DNA of 64,000 nt. Origin: Mesoterricola silvestris (GTDB lineage Bacteria; Acidobacteriota; Holophagae; Holophagales; Holophagaceae). The notes under the pieces are model-generated. The model was not told where the DNA came from, did not search any database, and saw only the letters and a program-made list of their open reading frames with translations. The stretch lies in contig NZ_AP027080.1 in assembly GCF_030295405.1 (NCBI RefSeq), forward strand, positions 806,001-870,000, in the 5' to 3' direction. The position numbers and the translations under genes are program-made. Below are positions 10,565 to 20,058 of the stretch, in pieces; the stretch's first letter is position 1; each line of letters starts with the position of its first letter.

Positions 10565-10629
10565 GTGGTTATTGGGGAAAGCTCCGTGTTCGAAATAAAA
10601 CCCAACGATGGTACAATAGGAGTTTAATT

Positions 10630-11040
10630 ATGGGGGTTGCCGTGACAAAAGCCCACGTCGTTGGTGAAGAAAAGCGTCCTAGCAAATTCCTGCTTGAGTT
10701 TAAGGGAAACTTCATAAAAGCGGAGAGGGAAGCGGAGAGGGATAAGCGCCGATACACTTTTAAGCGGCAGCAGATCCCATGGGAAACGGCAGCCCTATTC
10801 GCAATGTTGGTGAATGAGGAGTCCGCCGAACCAGGGGGTTCCGTTGCGTGGGCCCTGCAGAAATTGTTGGACCTCGCCATAGCCAAGATCGACAAGAAGC
10901 GGCTGTTGCCGCAGACGGAGAAGCAGATCGAACAGTGCATCGCGCTTCTGTTCAATGATGTCCCCACCATGGAGAAACCGGCCATCGCTAGGGCAATGCC
11001 AACCAGCGCGGCTTCATCTCCCGTTCAGGAGGATCGCTAG
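10630..11040 (+). CDS. hypothetical cytoplasmic protein
   Basis: A 136-residue, highly charged protein with long predicted helices (AEREAERDKRRY and LLDLAIAKIDKKRL). No motif recognised. Codon use is less GC-biased than the core genes. It follows the tRNA-like fragment in the integrase's orientation and is probably cargo of the same element. The TTTAATT-ATG context offers only a weak ribosome site. Confidence 0.5.
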   Translation: MGVAVTKAHVVGEEKRPSKFLLEFKGNFIKAEREAERDKRRYTFKRQQIPWETAALFAMLVNEESAEPGGSVAWALQKLLDLAIAKIDKKRLLPQTEKQIEQCIALLFNDVPTMEKPAIARAMPTSAASSPVQEDR

Positions 11041-11138
11041 GCCCTGCGCCACCCAGGCTCCGGGGCCGGACTTGAATAGGGACACAAGTATTGGCCACCT
11101 AGCGCGTTCCCAAGGAAGAACGCACGGAACCCGATCTT

Positions 11139-11657
11139 GTGGGTGTTGCCAAGGACCTCGGCGCCCTTCCGAAGGCCATGCGTCGAGCCATGTTGGCTGG
11201 CCTCTTCCTGCGGTCTGCCCTGATTAATGTTCCGGTGGCCGAGCCCTTCGCCAAATCGCTCATCAGCGGTGCGAAGGTTCTCGGCCTGGACGAATTCCTG
11301 CGCGGGCAGTGGGTCGCTCCGCTGGCAACGGAAGGTCCCGAATTCTTTGTGGCCGACATCCTTGCCTTGCGAGGCGATCAGGACACGGCTCTGCGAACCC
11401 TTCTTTCCAACAAGGTGAACCAGTGGACGCTTCTCGTCGGGAGTCTGCCAATCGCCTACCGCGCATTTGGAGGGCATCAGAGTCTGCCGCTTGATGCCCG
11501 GCAGGTCGAGGAATTCTGGCTCACTCCCGGCGGCTCAGACGATGTTCGGCTTCGCCATGCTCTCCGAACTTACCCTCAAGCGCTGGGAAGCCCTGGCTCT
11601 ATTCCAGCTCTTCTCCCTGCAGTTCCCATGCCCCCAAAGGGAGATTCGCATAGGTAA
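11139..11657 (+). CDS. doubtful hypothetical protein
   Basis: A 172-residue frame starting with GTG. The first 120 residues look protein-like (LAGLFLRSALINVPVAEPFAKSL), but the C-terminus becomes Pro-rich and random-looking, and an overlapping minus-strand frame (11037-11477) competes. It may be a decayed gene. No family recognised. Confidence 0.3.
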   Translation: MGVAKDLGALPKAMRRAMLAGLFLRSALINVPVAEPFAKSLISGAKVLGLDEFLRGQWVAPLATEGPEFFVADILALRGDQDTALRTLLSNKVNQWTLLVGSLPIAYRAFGGHQSLPLDARQVEEFWLTPGGSDDVRLRHALRTYPQALGSPGSIPALLPAVPMPPKGDSHR

Positions 11658-11720
11658 AGCCTGGCATTATGGGTGCATTGCTGTTGCATCGAAGGTCATC
11701 CATCGTGGGGTGGGTTTGTG

Positions 11721-12902
11721 CTAGAACATGGGCGTAGGAACTGTTCCCCATCCACTTCCGTGGGGGAGTTCCTTGAGGTCAAGCAACTGGAGGTTGTGAA
11801 CCTCGATATCGACCATGAACTCTGGAATCCGACGGGCGTTGATGGCGAACAGTTCCGCAGGTGAATGCACATCCGCCCCTTCAATGGAAAGGAAGATGAG
11901 CCTGCGCACGATGCCCCCCTCTGGGCCTTTCGTTGGCATCATGGCCGCGTGCATGGCATGGTGACCACTCCTCAGGTGGCCGAAGGGGTTGATCACCCAG
12001 TCCGTGATCATGGCCAGCGAACGGTGCTGTTCGAACAGTTTCCAGTCGCCGCCGGTGTCCGCGATCATGCCCTGCATGATGTATTCGCGGGGCAGGAAGT
12101 AGACGAGGTAGTTCCGGTCTGCCTTGATGCATGTTCGCACGCCTTCGAGCTCCAGGATGTCCCCCATCCGGTGGTCCATCATGGGCACGTCCTCAGGCAG
12201 GATGGCCAGCACCGCAACCTTGGGTCCTTCGGTCCATAGGGTGAGATGCCGGACCGTATAGGCTCGAAGGAGGAAGGGCGCCGCCAAGGCAAGGGCGGCG
12301 AAGCCGAGGCCAGCAATGGCTTTCCTTAGGGTCGATGATGGCGCCAGGCGCCGTTCCACCAACGCGGGGAGGAACATGCCGGTCCTGCCCATGAGGGCCC
12401 GATAGCCTTCCGGATAGGCACTGACCATCCTCCGCTCTTCATCCTTGGCCAGGAAGTAGTAGATGATGGCCATGACCAGCCAGAGCACGGCCGTAAGGAA
12501 CCGCGGCCAGAGGATGGAGAGGCCGATTCCCGCCAGGCCCAGGGCCAGGTACTGGGGGTGGCGGATCCACGCGTACAAGCCTCCCAGCACGGCCCCCCGC
12601 TTTAACAGCTTGGCGGCGTAAATCTGGAATGCGCACACCAGGAAAAGCGCCATCCCCCCGAGGAACAGGGCGGATCCTGCGAGCCTCACTCCCACTAGGA
12701 AGCCGTCGTCCGGCAGCACCATGTGGGGCAGGTAGAAGGCGCTCAACCAGCGGGTTGCCGGATGGCTCGCCAATTTGAGGAGCACGGGGTTGAAGACGGC
12801 ATAGAAGAACCCCGCGAAGGGGCTGATCATGATCAGCACTTCGAAGGCGATGATGAAATAGATCAGAACCGCGCTTCCAAGGAAGGTCTTCCGGGTTCGC
12901 AT
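11721..12902 (-). CDS. membrane protein with isoprenylcysteine/phospholipid methyltransferase-like domain
   Basis: A 393-residue membrane protein. The ATG at 12902 is chosen because CAGGAGGTGGTG sits directly before it; the upstream ATG at 12935 has no such site. Several hydrophobic helices lead to a motif typical of ICMT/PEMT-like methyltransferases: YAWIRHPQYLALGL, then EERRMVSAYPEGYRAL. The C-terminal 190 residues form a soluble, His-rich domain (GHLRSGHHAMHAAMM) of unknown role. It is the last gene of the RND efflux operon and overlaps the 5' neighbour's end region closely. The substrate is unknown; lipid or thiol methylation is an inference. Confidence 0.7.
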   Translation of the reverse strand: MRTRKTFLGSAVLIYFIIAFEVLIMISPFAGFFYAVFNPVLLKLASHPATRWLSAFYLPHMVLPDDGFLVGVRLAGSALFLGGMALFLVCAFQIYAAKLLKRGAVLGGLYAWIRHPQYLALGLAGIGLSILWPRFLTAVLWLVMAIIYYFLAKDEERRMVSAYPEGYRALMGRTGMFLPALVERRLAPSSTLRKAIAGLGFAALALAAPFLLRAYTVRHLTLWTEGPKVAVLAILPEDVPMMDHRMGDILELEGVRTCIKADRNYLVYFLPREYIMQGMIADTGGDWKLFEQHRSLAMITDWVINPFGHLRSGHHAMHAAMMPTKGPEGGIVRRLIFLSIEGADVHSPAELFAINARRIPEFMVDIEVHNLQLLDLKELPHGSGWGTVPTPMF

Positions 12903-12931
12903 CACCACCTCCTGGCGGAAATATTTATATT

Positions 12932-14455
12932 TCATCTTGGTTCTGCGAAGCCCCGGGCCTCCAGGAGATTGCCGGTGGCAAGTTCCAAAGACGTGATGGC
13001 CTTGGCTTGGCCGATCTGGGCCTGGAGTTCGGCGGCCCGGGAGGTGTCCAGGTCAGTCTGCTTGGCCAGAACAAGGAACGTCGTACTCATGCCCTTCTCA
13101 AACTTCTTCCGTTCGGCCCGAAGATCCTCCTCACGGTAGATCCGGGTCAACCTGGCGGCTTCCACGCTTTCCTGGGCGGATTCCACATTCTCCAAAGCCA
13201 GCCGGACCTGAAGGCGAATTCCGAATTCCAGGTCATGCAGGGTCAAGTCGCTGCCACGTTCGTTGGCCCGGGCTTGGGCGAGGCTACCCTTGGCGGTGCG
13301 GTTGGCGATGGGAATGGCCAGATTCAGGCCCACCGAATAGCCTGGGTGGTCCAGGCTCGTGAGATCCCTGTTTGCGGTTCCAAGGCTGGTGCGGTTATCC
13401 GAGGTGCCGTTGTAGCTGACGAAGGCGTTCAATTGAGGGAGCAACCGGTTTTCGGCGGCCCTTCGCAGGGCGCCCATGGAGTCCTTGGCCAGACGGGCCA
13501 CTTTCAGTTCCACCCGCCGCTCCAGGGCCTGTTGCTCAAGTGAGGCTCGATCTGGCAGCACATAATAGGCTGTTGGTGCATCCGTGGGATCCATCCGGTC
13601 CGCAGGGGCATTCCTTGGGTAGAGGGTCCGCATCAGGACATCATTGGCATTCCGGGTTTGCGATCGGGCAGCAATGATCGCCAGTTTCTGCCGAGCGACC
13701 GCCGCCTCGGCCCCAGTGACTTCGATCTCGGCGAGGGTGCCAGCCCGGACCTTGCCTTTGTTGTCCTCAAGTTGCTCTTGGGCCAGGGTCAGGGCTGCAT
13801 GGGCATTTTCAAGATTGCGCGCTGCAAAGACGAGGTCCCAGTATTGGGTCTCCGCCGTTGCCACCAGGTTGATGAGGGCGAGGGAGAACTGGTGGTCGGC
13901 CGCTCGAGATCCGTTTCTAGCGACAATGACGTTGACCTCGTTGACGGGGCGCCCGAAGCCTTTCAGAATGCTCTGCGTATAGGTTCCCGAGACGCCCCCG
14001 CTGTATGGGTACTTGGTGCTGAAGCGGCCCAGGAGTGCACCCGTGTTGGGGTCTTGGTAGTCGCCTCGTGAGAAGCCATAAGCTGGGTTGTAGCTCACCT
14101 GCAGGTTGCCCCCCCACTCGAAGGGTTTCTGGACGCCAATGGAGAGGCCACGATTCCAGGCGGTCGTCTCCGTCGTGGCCAGGGGGCCAAGGGGAAAGAG
14201 CTGCTTGGTCGTGGCCGAATCCTGGTAGCCATATGCGAACCCGCTGACCAGGTTCCAGTCGAAGGCGCCCTGGGCGATGGCAACCCCTGCAGTTGTCGCT
14301 ACCCGGGCCTCCTGGGCAATCTGCACCTGGAGGTTGTTCTCCAGGGCGATGCGGATGGCCTCCTTGAGGGAGAGACGCTGGAGCGGAGCCTGGGCCAGCA
14401 GGCTGCATCCGGTCAGCAGGACGAGAAAGGTTGGCGTAAGAAACTGGGCTCTCAT
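12932..14455 (-). CDS. TolC-family outer-membrane efflux protein
   Basis: A 507-residue outer-membrane channel for tripartite efflux. It has a signal sequence with a possible lipobox (LLTGC), then the family start LSLKEAIRIALENN, and two internally similar halves with long coiled-coil helices (LTLAQEQLEDNKGKVRAGTLAEIEV and later ERKKFEKGMSTTFLVL). The paired GTLAEIE / GMSTTFL turns are characteristic. It overlaps the membrane-fusion gene upstream by 4 bp (ATGA) and lies between it and the methyltransferase-like gene. Confidence 0.9.
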   Translation of the reverse strand: MRAQFLTPTFLVLLTGCSLLAQAPLQRLSLKEAIRIALENNLQVQIAQEARVATTAGVAIAQGAFDWNLVSGFAYGYQDSATTKQLFPLGPLATTETTAWNRGLSIGVQKPFEWGGNLQVSYNPAYGFSRGDYQDPNTGALLGRFSTKYPYSGGVSGTYTQSILKGFGRPVNEVNVIVARNGSRAADHQFSLALINLVATAETQYWDLVFAARNLENAHAALTLAQEQLEDNKGKVRAGTLAEIEVTGAEAAVARQKLAIIAARSQTRNANDVLMRTLYPRNAPADRMDPTDAPTAYYVLPDRASLEQQALERRVELKVARLAKDSMGALRRAAENRLLPQLNAFVSYNGTSDNRTSLGTANRDLTSLDHPGYSVGLNLAIPIANRTAKGSLAQARANERGSDLTLHDLEFGIRLQVRLALENVESAQESVEAARLTRIYREEDLRAERKKFEKGMSTTFLVLAKQTDLDTSRAAELQAQIGQAKAITSLELATGNLLEARGFAEPR

Positions 14456-15597
14456 TTTCCGGGCCCCGCAAGACGGACCAGGGACCCGTCCCCAAGACCG
14501 GGCGGCGGGTTAAGCACAACCCGTTCACCCGTTTGAAGGCCTTTGAGGACCCGCACCCTCTGGCCGTTATCCTCTCCCAGCATCAGGGGACGCACGTGGG
14601 TATGGCTGGTCCCATCCACGACGAGGGCAGTCGGCTTCCCCTGGCGCGGGGCGACCGCCTCCAGGGGGAGTGTGAACCCGGCCTGGACCGGTTCGCCAAG
14701 GAGCACCAGGACCGCCCCTCCTGGCAGGAACAGCCCCTGCCTGTTGTCCAGGTCCACCTCCGCCGTCAGGGTGCGGGTACGTGGATCCAAGGCCCCCGCC
14801 AACCGTGCAATCCGGCCCGGCTGGGCCTGGGCGGGGTTCTGGTCGGGTAGTATTCGCACAGGATCCCCGGTCTTCACGCGCTTGGCAAGGTTCTGGTCCA
14901 GGTAGAAGGTCACGCGTAGGCGGTCCACCTGCGCCACGGTCACCAGGGGCTGGACGTTGGTGCTGGCACTGGCGTTCTGCACCATGGCCCCGGGATCCAC
15001 GAAGCGCTGGGTGACCACTCCGTCGAAGGGGGCCCGCACCGCCTGGTAGTCCCTGGAGATGCCCAGGGAGGACAGCCGGGATTCGGCCATGCGGGCGTCA
15101 GCCTGGGCCTGCTCGGCGTCCTTGGCGCTGATCAATTTGTCCTTGAGGAGGTCCGTCGCGCGCTCGGCGTTGCGGGTTTTGTTTTCGGCATCCGCCTTCA
15201 GGGCCGCCAGGTCCTGGTCCATCTCACGGCCTTCGATCACGGCCAGAAGCTGGCCCTTGCGGACGACGCTGCCCTTGTCCACGCGGATCTCCTTCACGAA
15301 GCCGCTGGCCCGGGCATACAGGGTGGTGCTCAGGAAGGGCAGGGCCTCCCCTTGCACCATGGGGTCGCCAAGGGTGGCCCCTTCGCCCATGACCAGGGAG
15401 TTCACCAGGGGACCGGCCTCCAAGGCCCTGCGGCGGGCCTCGGCCTGGCCAGCCAAGGCCCGGCGCTGAGTCAGGATGATCCCCATAATGGCGAGGGCGC
15501 TGACCATCAGGACGGCTATTCCGCCACGAAGTACCACCCGGGAAAGGGCATGTTCCCCGATGGGCGTGGGCGTGGAGATTGCTGGGTCGAGGTTCAT
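14452..15597 (-). CDS. RND efflux periplasmic adaptor (membrane-fusion protein)
   Basis: A 381-residue adaptor joining the RND pump to TolC. The ATG at 15597 overlaps the RND stop (ATGA) and gives the expected short cytoplasmic tail, one membrane helix (LRGGIAVLMVSALAIMGIIL) and a periplasmic body. The lipoyl halves are recognisable as VRKGQLLAVIEGREMDQDL and VRAPFDGVVTQRFVDPGAMV, with a helical hairpin between them (about residues 125-175) and beta-barrel domains after. It sits in the operon RND, adaptor, TolC, methyltransferase-like. Confidence 0.92.
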   Translation of the reverse strand: MNLDPAISTPTPIGEHALSRVVLRGGIAVLMVSALAIMGIILTQRRALAGQAEARRRALEAGPLVNSLVMGEGATLGDPMVQGEALPFLSTTLYARASGFVKEIRVDKGSVVRKGQLLAVIEGREMDQDLAALKADAENKTRNAERATDLLKDKLISAKDAEQAQADARMAESRLSSLGISRDYQAVRAPFDGVVTQRFVDPGAMVQNASASTNVQPLVTVAQVDRLRVTFYLDQNLAKRVKTGDPVRILPDQNPAQAQPGRIARLAGALDPRTRTLTAEVDLDNRQGLFLPGGAVLVLLGEPVQAGFTLPLEAVAPRQGKPTALVVDGTSHTHVRPLMLGEDNGQRVRVLKGLQTGERVVLNPPPGLGDGSLVRLAGPGK

Positions 15598-18500
15598 GCC
15601 TGGCTCCCCTGCTGGTCCTGCTGGAATTGGGTTTCGAGGAGATGGGCCGTGGGCGACTGCTTCCGGAGGAGGGAGTAGATCACCGGCACAACGAAGAGAG
15701 TGACGAAGGTGGCCATGAGCAGGCCGCCAATGACGGCCCGCCCCAGGGGAGCGTTCTGGCTGCCGGCCTCCCCAAGCCCCAGGGCCATGGGAACCATGCC
15801 GATGATCATGGCCAGGGCGGTCATGATCACAGGGCGGAGCCGGGTCCGGCCCGCCTCCAGCGCGGCCTGCACCGCGTTCAGATCGGGTCGGGCCACCCGC
15901 AGGTCGTTGGCGAACGTAACGAGCAGGATGGCATTGGAGACCGCGATACCCACGGCCATGATGGCGCCCATCAGGGAGACCACATTGACCGTGGTGCCGG
16001 TCAGGACCAGCATCCACAGGATTCCCACCAGGGCGCCCGGCACCGCGAAGAGGATGATGAAGGGATCCAGCCAGCTTTGGTACAGGACCACCATCAGCAT
16101 GTAGACCAGGATGATGGCGATGACCAGGCCGCCGGCGAGACTCCGGAAGGAGTTCTCCATCACTTCATTCTGGCCCTTGAGGGTGATCTTGACCCCTGGA
16201 GGCAGTTCGCCCAGGGCCTGGACCTGGGCCCGGATGTCCTTGACTACGCTGCCGAGGTCCCGGCCATCCACGTTGGCCATCACATCCAGCACCCGCTGGA
16301 CGGTGGCGTGGGAGACCTCCGCTGGTGTCACGGTTCTGGACAGGCTGGCGAAATTGCCCAAGGGTTCTGCGGGCTGGAGCGAGCCCATGGGGTTCGGGCG
16401 GGCGTCCGCCGCCTGGAGCAGGGCGGCCTTCCCGGGGAGCGCGAACGGCGTCGCCAGGAGCTTCCCGGGGGAGTCGATGGCTGGGATGGGGGACTTCACC
16501 ATGACCTGGTAGGTGATGCCGTTCCGTGGGTCCAGGAAGAAGTTCGGAGCGAGCTGGCCATTGCCTGAGAGAGATACCAGCAGGCCGTTGGTCACATCCC
16601 GGCTGCTGAGGCCCAGGCGCGCCGCCTTGGTGCGGTCCACGTCCACCTGGTAGGTGGGGGCGTCCAGGACCTGCTTGATGCGGATATCCACTGCGCCAGG
16701 AATGCGCTTCAGGCCCGCCTCCAGCTTGCGGGCCACCCCCATGCTCACGTCCAGGTTCTGGCCCTCCACCTTGAGGTCGATGGGCGCGGAAACGCCGAAA
16801 TTGAGCACCTGACTGACGATATCGGCAGGCTGGAAGTAGAGGCCGAGGCCCGGGAAGCGCTTGGGTATTTCCTCCCGGATGCGCTTCATGTAGGTGGCGG
16901 TGGGATGGTGGTGCTCCTGGAGCGAGATGAAGAGGTCCGCGTCCTGACTGGTGACGTTGTCCGAGGGAATGAATGCCTGGATGAAGAACGCCGGTGCCCC
17001 GATATTGGCGTTGAGGGTCCGCATCTCCTTCGCCGGGATGATGTCCCGGATGACCTTTTCCACCTGGATGATGATCCGTTCCGCTTCCTCGAGCCGGGTC
17101 CCAGGTGGAGTCCGGAGGTGCAGTTTCATCTGCCCTGCGTCCACGGCCGGGAAGAAGTCCTGCCCCAGGGCGAAGAACAGACCTCCACTCAGCAGAGTGA
17201 AACCTGCGAAGGCGACCAGCACGAACCGGCGGTGGTGGAGGACGCCATCCAGGGAGCGGCCGAAGGCCTCCTGGAACTGGAAGAAGAGCTCCTCACGCCG
17301 CACATTGAAGCGCGAGGGGAAATGCGGTTCCCCTGGCATGAGCATCCTGGCCAGGGTCGGCACCAGGGTGCGGCTCAGCACATAAGACGCCAGCATCGAC
17401 AGGACCACTGCAAGGGCGAGGGGGGTGAACAGATACTTGGCCGGACCAACCAGGAGCACCACGGGGAAGAACACAATGCAGATGGCCAGGGTCGCCACGA
17501 TGGCCGGGATGGCGATCTGGTAGGCGCCGTCCAGGATGGCCACCGTGATGGGCTTGCCCATGGCCCGGTTGCGGTGGATGTTCTCCACCTCAACCGTGGC
17601 GTCGTCCACCAGCATGCCGATGGCTAGGCTGAATCCGCCCAGGGTCATGAGGTTGAGGGTCTGCCCAGTGAGTTTGAGCCCGACCACACCGGTGAGGATG
17701 GCCAAGGGAATGCTGGTGCAGACGATGATGACGCTGCGCCAGGAACCCAGGAACAGGAGGATCATGATGGACACCAGGATGGTGGCGATGAAGGCCTCCT
17801 GGACCACGCCGCGGACCGCATTGCGAACGAACAGGCTCTGGTCGAAGTCCAGCTTCAGTTCCACGCCACTGGGGGCCGCCGCCTGGATCTGGGGCATCAT
17901 GGCCCGGGCGGCGTCCACTACGGCGATGGTGGACGCGTCGGCCTTCTTCATGAGTGCGATGTAGGTGGCGCGTTGGCCGTCTATGCGCACGATGTTGGTC
18001 TGGTCGGCGAAACCGTCGGTGACCTTGGCGATGTCGCGCAAGAGCACGGAAGCCCCGCCGACCACCTTCACGGGGATGGCCTCCAATTCCTCCAGGGTCG
18101 AAGCGCTGCCGTTCGTTTTGACCACCCATTCCCGGTTGCCCATGCGCACCGTGCCAGCCGGAGTGATGACATTCATGCTGTTCAGGGCGTTCACCACGTC
18201 GGCGGGGGACAACCCCTGGGCCGAAAGGCGTACCGGATCCACGTCGATGTTGATCTGGCGGGTCTTGCCGCCATAGGGCGCCGGGATCGCCAGGCCAGGG
18301 ATCGTGAAGAGCCGGATGCGCAGCGTGTTCATGGCCAAGTCCCAGAGCTTTTGTTCCGACACTGTGGCGCTCTTGGCGGTCACCTGGACGATGGGGACGT
18401 TGGAAGCGTTGAACTGGAGCACCAGAGGCGGCGTCATGCCGGGCGGCAGGAAACGCATGACCGCACTGTTGCTGGCGGTGATCTGGGCGATGGCGGCGCC

Positions 18501-18806
18501 GATGTCCGTGCCCGGGTGGAAGTAGACCCTCAGGAGGCCAACACTTTGGAGGCTAGTGCTGTCGATATGCTCGATACCGCCCACGGTCGTGGAGTAGACG
18601 TTTTCCGCATTTCGGATCACCCGGCGTTCCATCTCTTCGGCAGAAAGTCCGTTGTAGGTCCAGACCACCGAAACCACGGGGATGTCGATAGTAGGCAGGA
18701 TGTCCACCGGCATTCGGACCACGGACAGCCCGCCCATGAGCAGGATGAGCAGCGAGAAAATTGCCGTGGTATAGGGACGCCTCAGAGCGAGGCGGACAAT
18801 CCACAT
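15594..18806 (-). CDS. RND (AcrB/MdtB-type) efflux transporter
   Basis: A 1070-residue proton-driven inner-membrane pump. The second ATG (18806, MWIVRLALRRPYTT) is chosen because GGAG lies 6 bases before it; the ATG at 18818 would add four residues. The N-terminal helix is followed by the porter signature PTIDIPVVSVVWTYNG; the relay motif in TM4 reads GMLVDDATVEVENIHR, and the second half repeats GIAVSNAILLVTFAND. Family length and topology are complete, so the pump should be functional. It is the first gene of a four-gene operon headed by a FNR-type palindrome at 18885. Confidence 0.93.
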   Translation of the reverse strand: MWIVRLALRRPYTTAIFSLLILLMGGLSVVRMPVDILPTIDIPVVSVVWTYNGLSAEEMERRVIRNAENVYSTTVGGIEHIDSTSLQSVGLLRVYFHPGTDIGAAIAQITASNSAVMRFLPPGMTPPLVLQFNASNVPIVQVTAKSATVSEQKLWDLAMNTLRIRLFTIPGLAIPAPYGGKTRQINIDVDPVRLSAQGLSPADVVNALNSMNVITPAGTVRMGNREWVVKTNGSASTLEELEAIPVKVVGGASVLLRDIAKVTDGFADQTNIVRIDGQRATYIALMKKADASTIAVVDAARAMMPQIQAAAPSGVELKLDFDQSLFVRNAVRGVVQEAFIATILVSIMILLFLGSWRSVIIVCTSIPLAILTGVVGLKLTGQTLNLMTLGGFSLAIGMLVDDATVEVENIHRNRAMGKPITVAILDGAYQIAIPAIVATLAICIVFFPVVLLVGPAKYLFTPLALAVVLSMLASYVLSRTLVPTLARMLMPGEPHFPSRFNVRREELFFQFQEAFGRSLDGVLHHRRFVLVAFAGFTLLSGGLFFALGQDFFPAVDAGQMKLHLRTPPGTRLEEAERIIIQVEKVIRDIIPAKEMRTLNANIGAPAFFIQAFIPSDNVTSQDADLFISLQEHHHPTATYMKRIREEIPKRFPGLGLYFQPADIVSQVLNFGVSAPIDLKVEGQNLDVSMGVARKLEAGLKRIPGAVDIRIKQVLDAPTYQVDVDRTKAARLGLSSRDVTNGLLVSLSGNGQLAPNFFLDPRNGITYQVMVKSPIPAIDSPGKLLATPFALPGKAALLQAADARPNPMGSLQPAEPLGNFASLSRTVTPAEVSHATVQRVLDVMANVDGRDLGSVVKDIRAQVQALGELPPGVKITLKGQNEVMENSFRSLAGGLVIAIILVYMLMVVLYQSWLDPFIILFAVPGALVGILWMLVLTGTTVNVVSLMGAIMAVGIAVSNAILLVTFANDLRVARPDLNAVQAALEAGRTRLRPVIMTALAMIIGMVPMALGLGEAGSQNAPLGRAVIGGLLMATFVTLFVVPVIYSLLRKQSPTAHLLETQFQQDQQGSQA

Positions 18807-18884
18807 ACAATGCTCCATTCAGTGACGTCGATCCGGGAATCAGGACCAACAAGTCAAGAATGGTGGTTCGGGCTTGGGGATTCT

Positions 18885-18898
18885 TTGATCAGGATCAA
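18885..18898. promoter_or_regulatory. FNR-type palindrome ahead of the RND operon
   Basis: TTGATCAGGATCAA is a perfect TTGAT-N4-ATCAA palindrome, the classic binding sequence of FNR-like CRP-family activators. Its centre is about 85 bp upstream of the RND start and it lies between that gene and the CRP/FNR-fusion regulator at 18912, its likely user. Confidence 0.7.
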
Positions 18899-18911
18899 CT
18901 AAGGTCCGTTT

Positions 18912-19844
18912 TCAGGCTGGTTCGTCTTCCTGGGCCTGGGTACGGAGGCGATCCAGGTCGAGTACCTGGTATTTCCGAACGCTGAGCCGGTGCAGGACAC
19001 CCTCGGCGATCATCTGGCCGATGGCCCTGGACAGGGTCTCCGGAGCGATGCCCAGGGCCTTGGCGAGGGTGCCCGCAGCCAGTGGCAGGGTGACGAACGT
19101 GAAACCATCCTTGGCGGGTCGGTCCTGGACCAGGGCCAGGAGGGCGGCAGCCACCCGGGGGATGGCGCTGCGCTGGCTCAACTGGTCGACGACCTTGAAC
19201 ACTTCCCGCAGTCGATTCGCGAAGAGCTTGAACATGAGAAGAGCCACCGGGCCATCCTGGACCGCTCGCAGGAGGTCGCTACGTTCCAGGACCCGTACCT
19301 CCAGATCCTCCAGGGCCTTGACGGTCGTGGGGTAGCCTGAGCCATCAAATAGCGGTGGGAAGCCCACGATCTCGCCGGGGCCCCGCAGGCAGGTGGGCAC
19401 GCTACGCCCCGAGGGAAGTTGCCGGGAAGCCATGATCCGTCCGCGGTCGATGACGATGCAGCGCCGAGCGGGGTCCCCACCATGCCAGAGGTAGGTCCCG
19501 GCCTTGAACCGCTTCTTCTTGAGGTAGGGTGCCAAAAGGCCGACCAGGTCCTGGGCCAGGGCATCGACGGGGTTTGCTTTGGGGTCTTCGCTGGCCAGGG
19601 GCTCGGGTCGGAGCATCGCCCTGGCCTGCGCCGTGAGGCGCAGGTTGCGGGAAGGGCCGCCGGAGAGAGACACGAATCCTTTCCCGGAAAGCGCTCGCAG
19701 GTGGTCCCTCGCAGTGGCTACCGCCTTCCAGCCAAAGTGTGCCGCCAGTTCGCGGTACGTTGGATGTGTCCCGCGAAGGTCACAGGCGGCCAGGTGGTCC
19801 AAAACGTCCCTTTGGATGGCGGTCAATGGGCGTGGCAGCGTCAT
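18912..19844 (-). CDS. LexA-type winged helix fused to a CRP/FNR regulator (copy 1)
   Basis: A 310-residue regulator with two DNA-binding domains. Residues 1-75 match the LexA N-terminal domain in order: LTAIQRDVLDHL, GTHPTYRELAAHFGW, ARDHLRALSGKGFV. Residues about 105-220 are a cyclic-nucleotide-binding-like beta roll (LWHGGDPARRCIVIDRGRI, GEIVGFPPLF), and 225-310 a CRP C-terminal helix-turn-helix with recognition helix APETLSRAI, keeping the E-x-x-S-R of FNR. No Fe-S cysteine cluster is seen. Start chosen at MTLPRP to match copy 2 (23439). It is upstream of the RND operon in the same direction, with a FNR box between them. Confidence 0.88.
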   Translation of the reverse strand: MTLPRPLTAIQRDVLDHLAACDLRGTHPTYRELAAHFGWKAVATARDHLRALSGKGFVSLSGGPSRNLRLTAQARAMLRPEPLASEDPKANPVDALAQDLVGLLAPYLKKKRFKAGTYLWHGGDPARRCIVIDRGRIMASRQLPSGRSVPTCLRGPGEIVGFPPLFDGSGYPTTVKALEDLEVRVLERSDLLRAVQDGPVALLMFKLFANRLREVFKVVDQLSQRSAIPRVAAALLALVQDRPAKDGFTFVTLPLAAGTLAKALGIAPETLSRAIGQMIAEGVLHRLSVRKYQVLDLDRLRTQAQEDEPA

Positions 19845-19855
19845 GAGCCAAATTA

Positions 19856-19869
19856 CCACACAGATGTGG
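19856..19869. promoter_or_regulatory. palindrome at the start of the copy-1 regulator
   Basis: CCACA-CAGA-TGTGG is a perfect 5-4-5 inverted repeat 12 bp before the chosen ATG of the LexA/CRP fusion. The position suits autorepression by either of its DNA-binding domains. This is inference from position and symmetry. Confidence 0.4.
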
Positions 19870-19879
19870 GCCTAAAGGG

Positions 19880-19929
19880 CCAATCCCTCCGAGGATTGGG
19901 CTCTTCCTGATACCGCCGGGCGGTTATCA
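19880..19929. other. two hairpins in the divergent regulator-arsR gap
   Basis: CCAATCC/GGATTGG (19880-19886, 19893-19899) forms a 7-bp stem with a 6-base loop. TGATACCGCC (19908-19917) pairs with GGCGGTTATCA (19919-19929), allowing one bulged T. They may be leader hairpins of the leftward gene or protein sites. No gene fits in 19860-20058. Confidence 0.35.
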
Positions 19930-19977
19930 AACAGGAGAGGCGGCAACGGCGAGATTCGGTGGGTGCCTGATTTGGAT

Positions 19978-20006
19978 ATTTCGGTAATTTACGAAATGCC
20001 TATACT
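19978..20006 (+). promoter_or_regulatory. probable ArsR operator and -10 box
   Basis: ATTTCG (19978-19983) and CGAAAT (19992-19997) form a perfect inverted repeat spaced by 8 AT-rich bases, followed by the -10-like hexamer TATACT at 20001. An operator over the -35 region is the usual layout for ArsR-type autorepression; arsR begins at 20059. Confidence 0.6.
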
Positions 20007-20058
20007 GATGTTGATGGGAACTTGAGGCCTGGGGTTCTGATGGAAAAGGACGTGCGGC

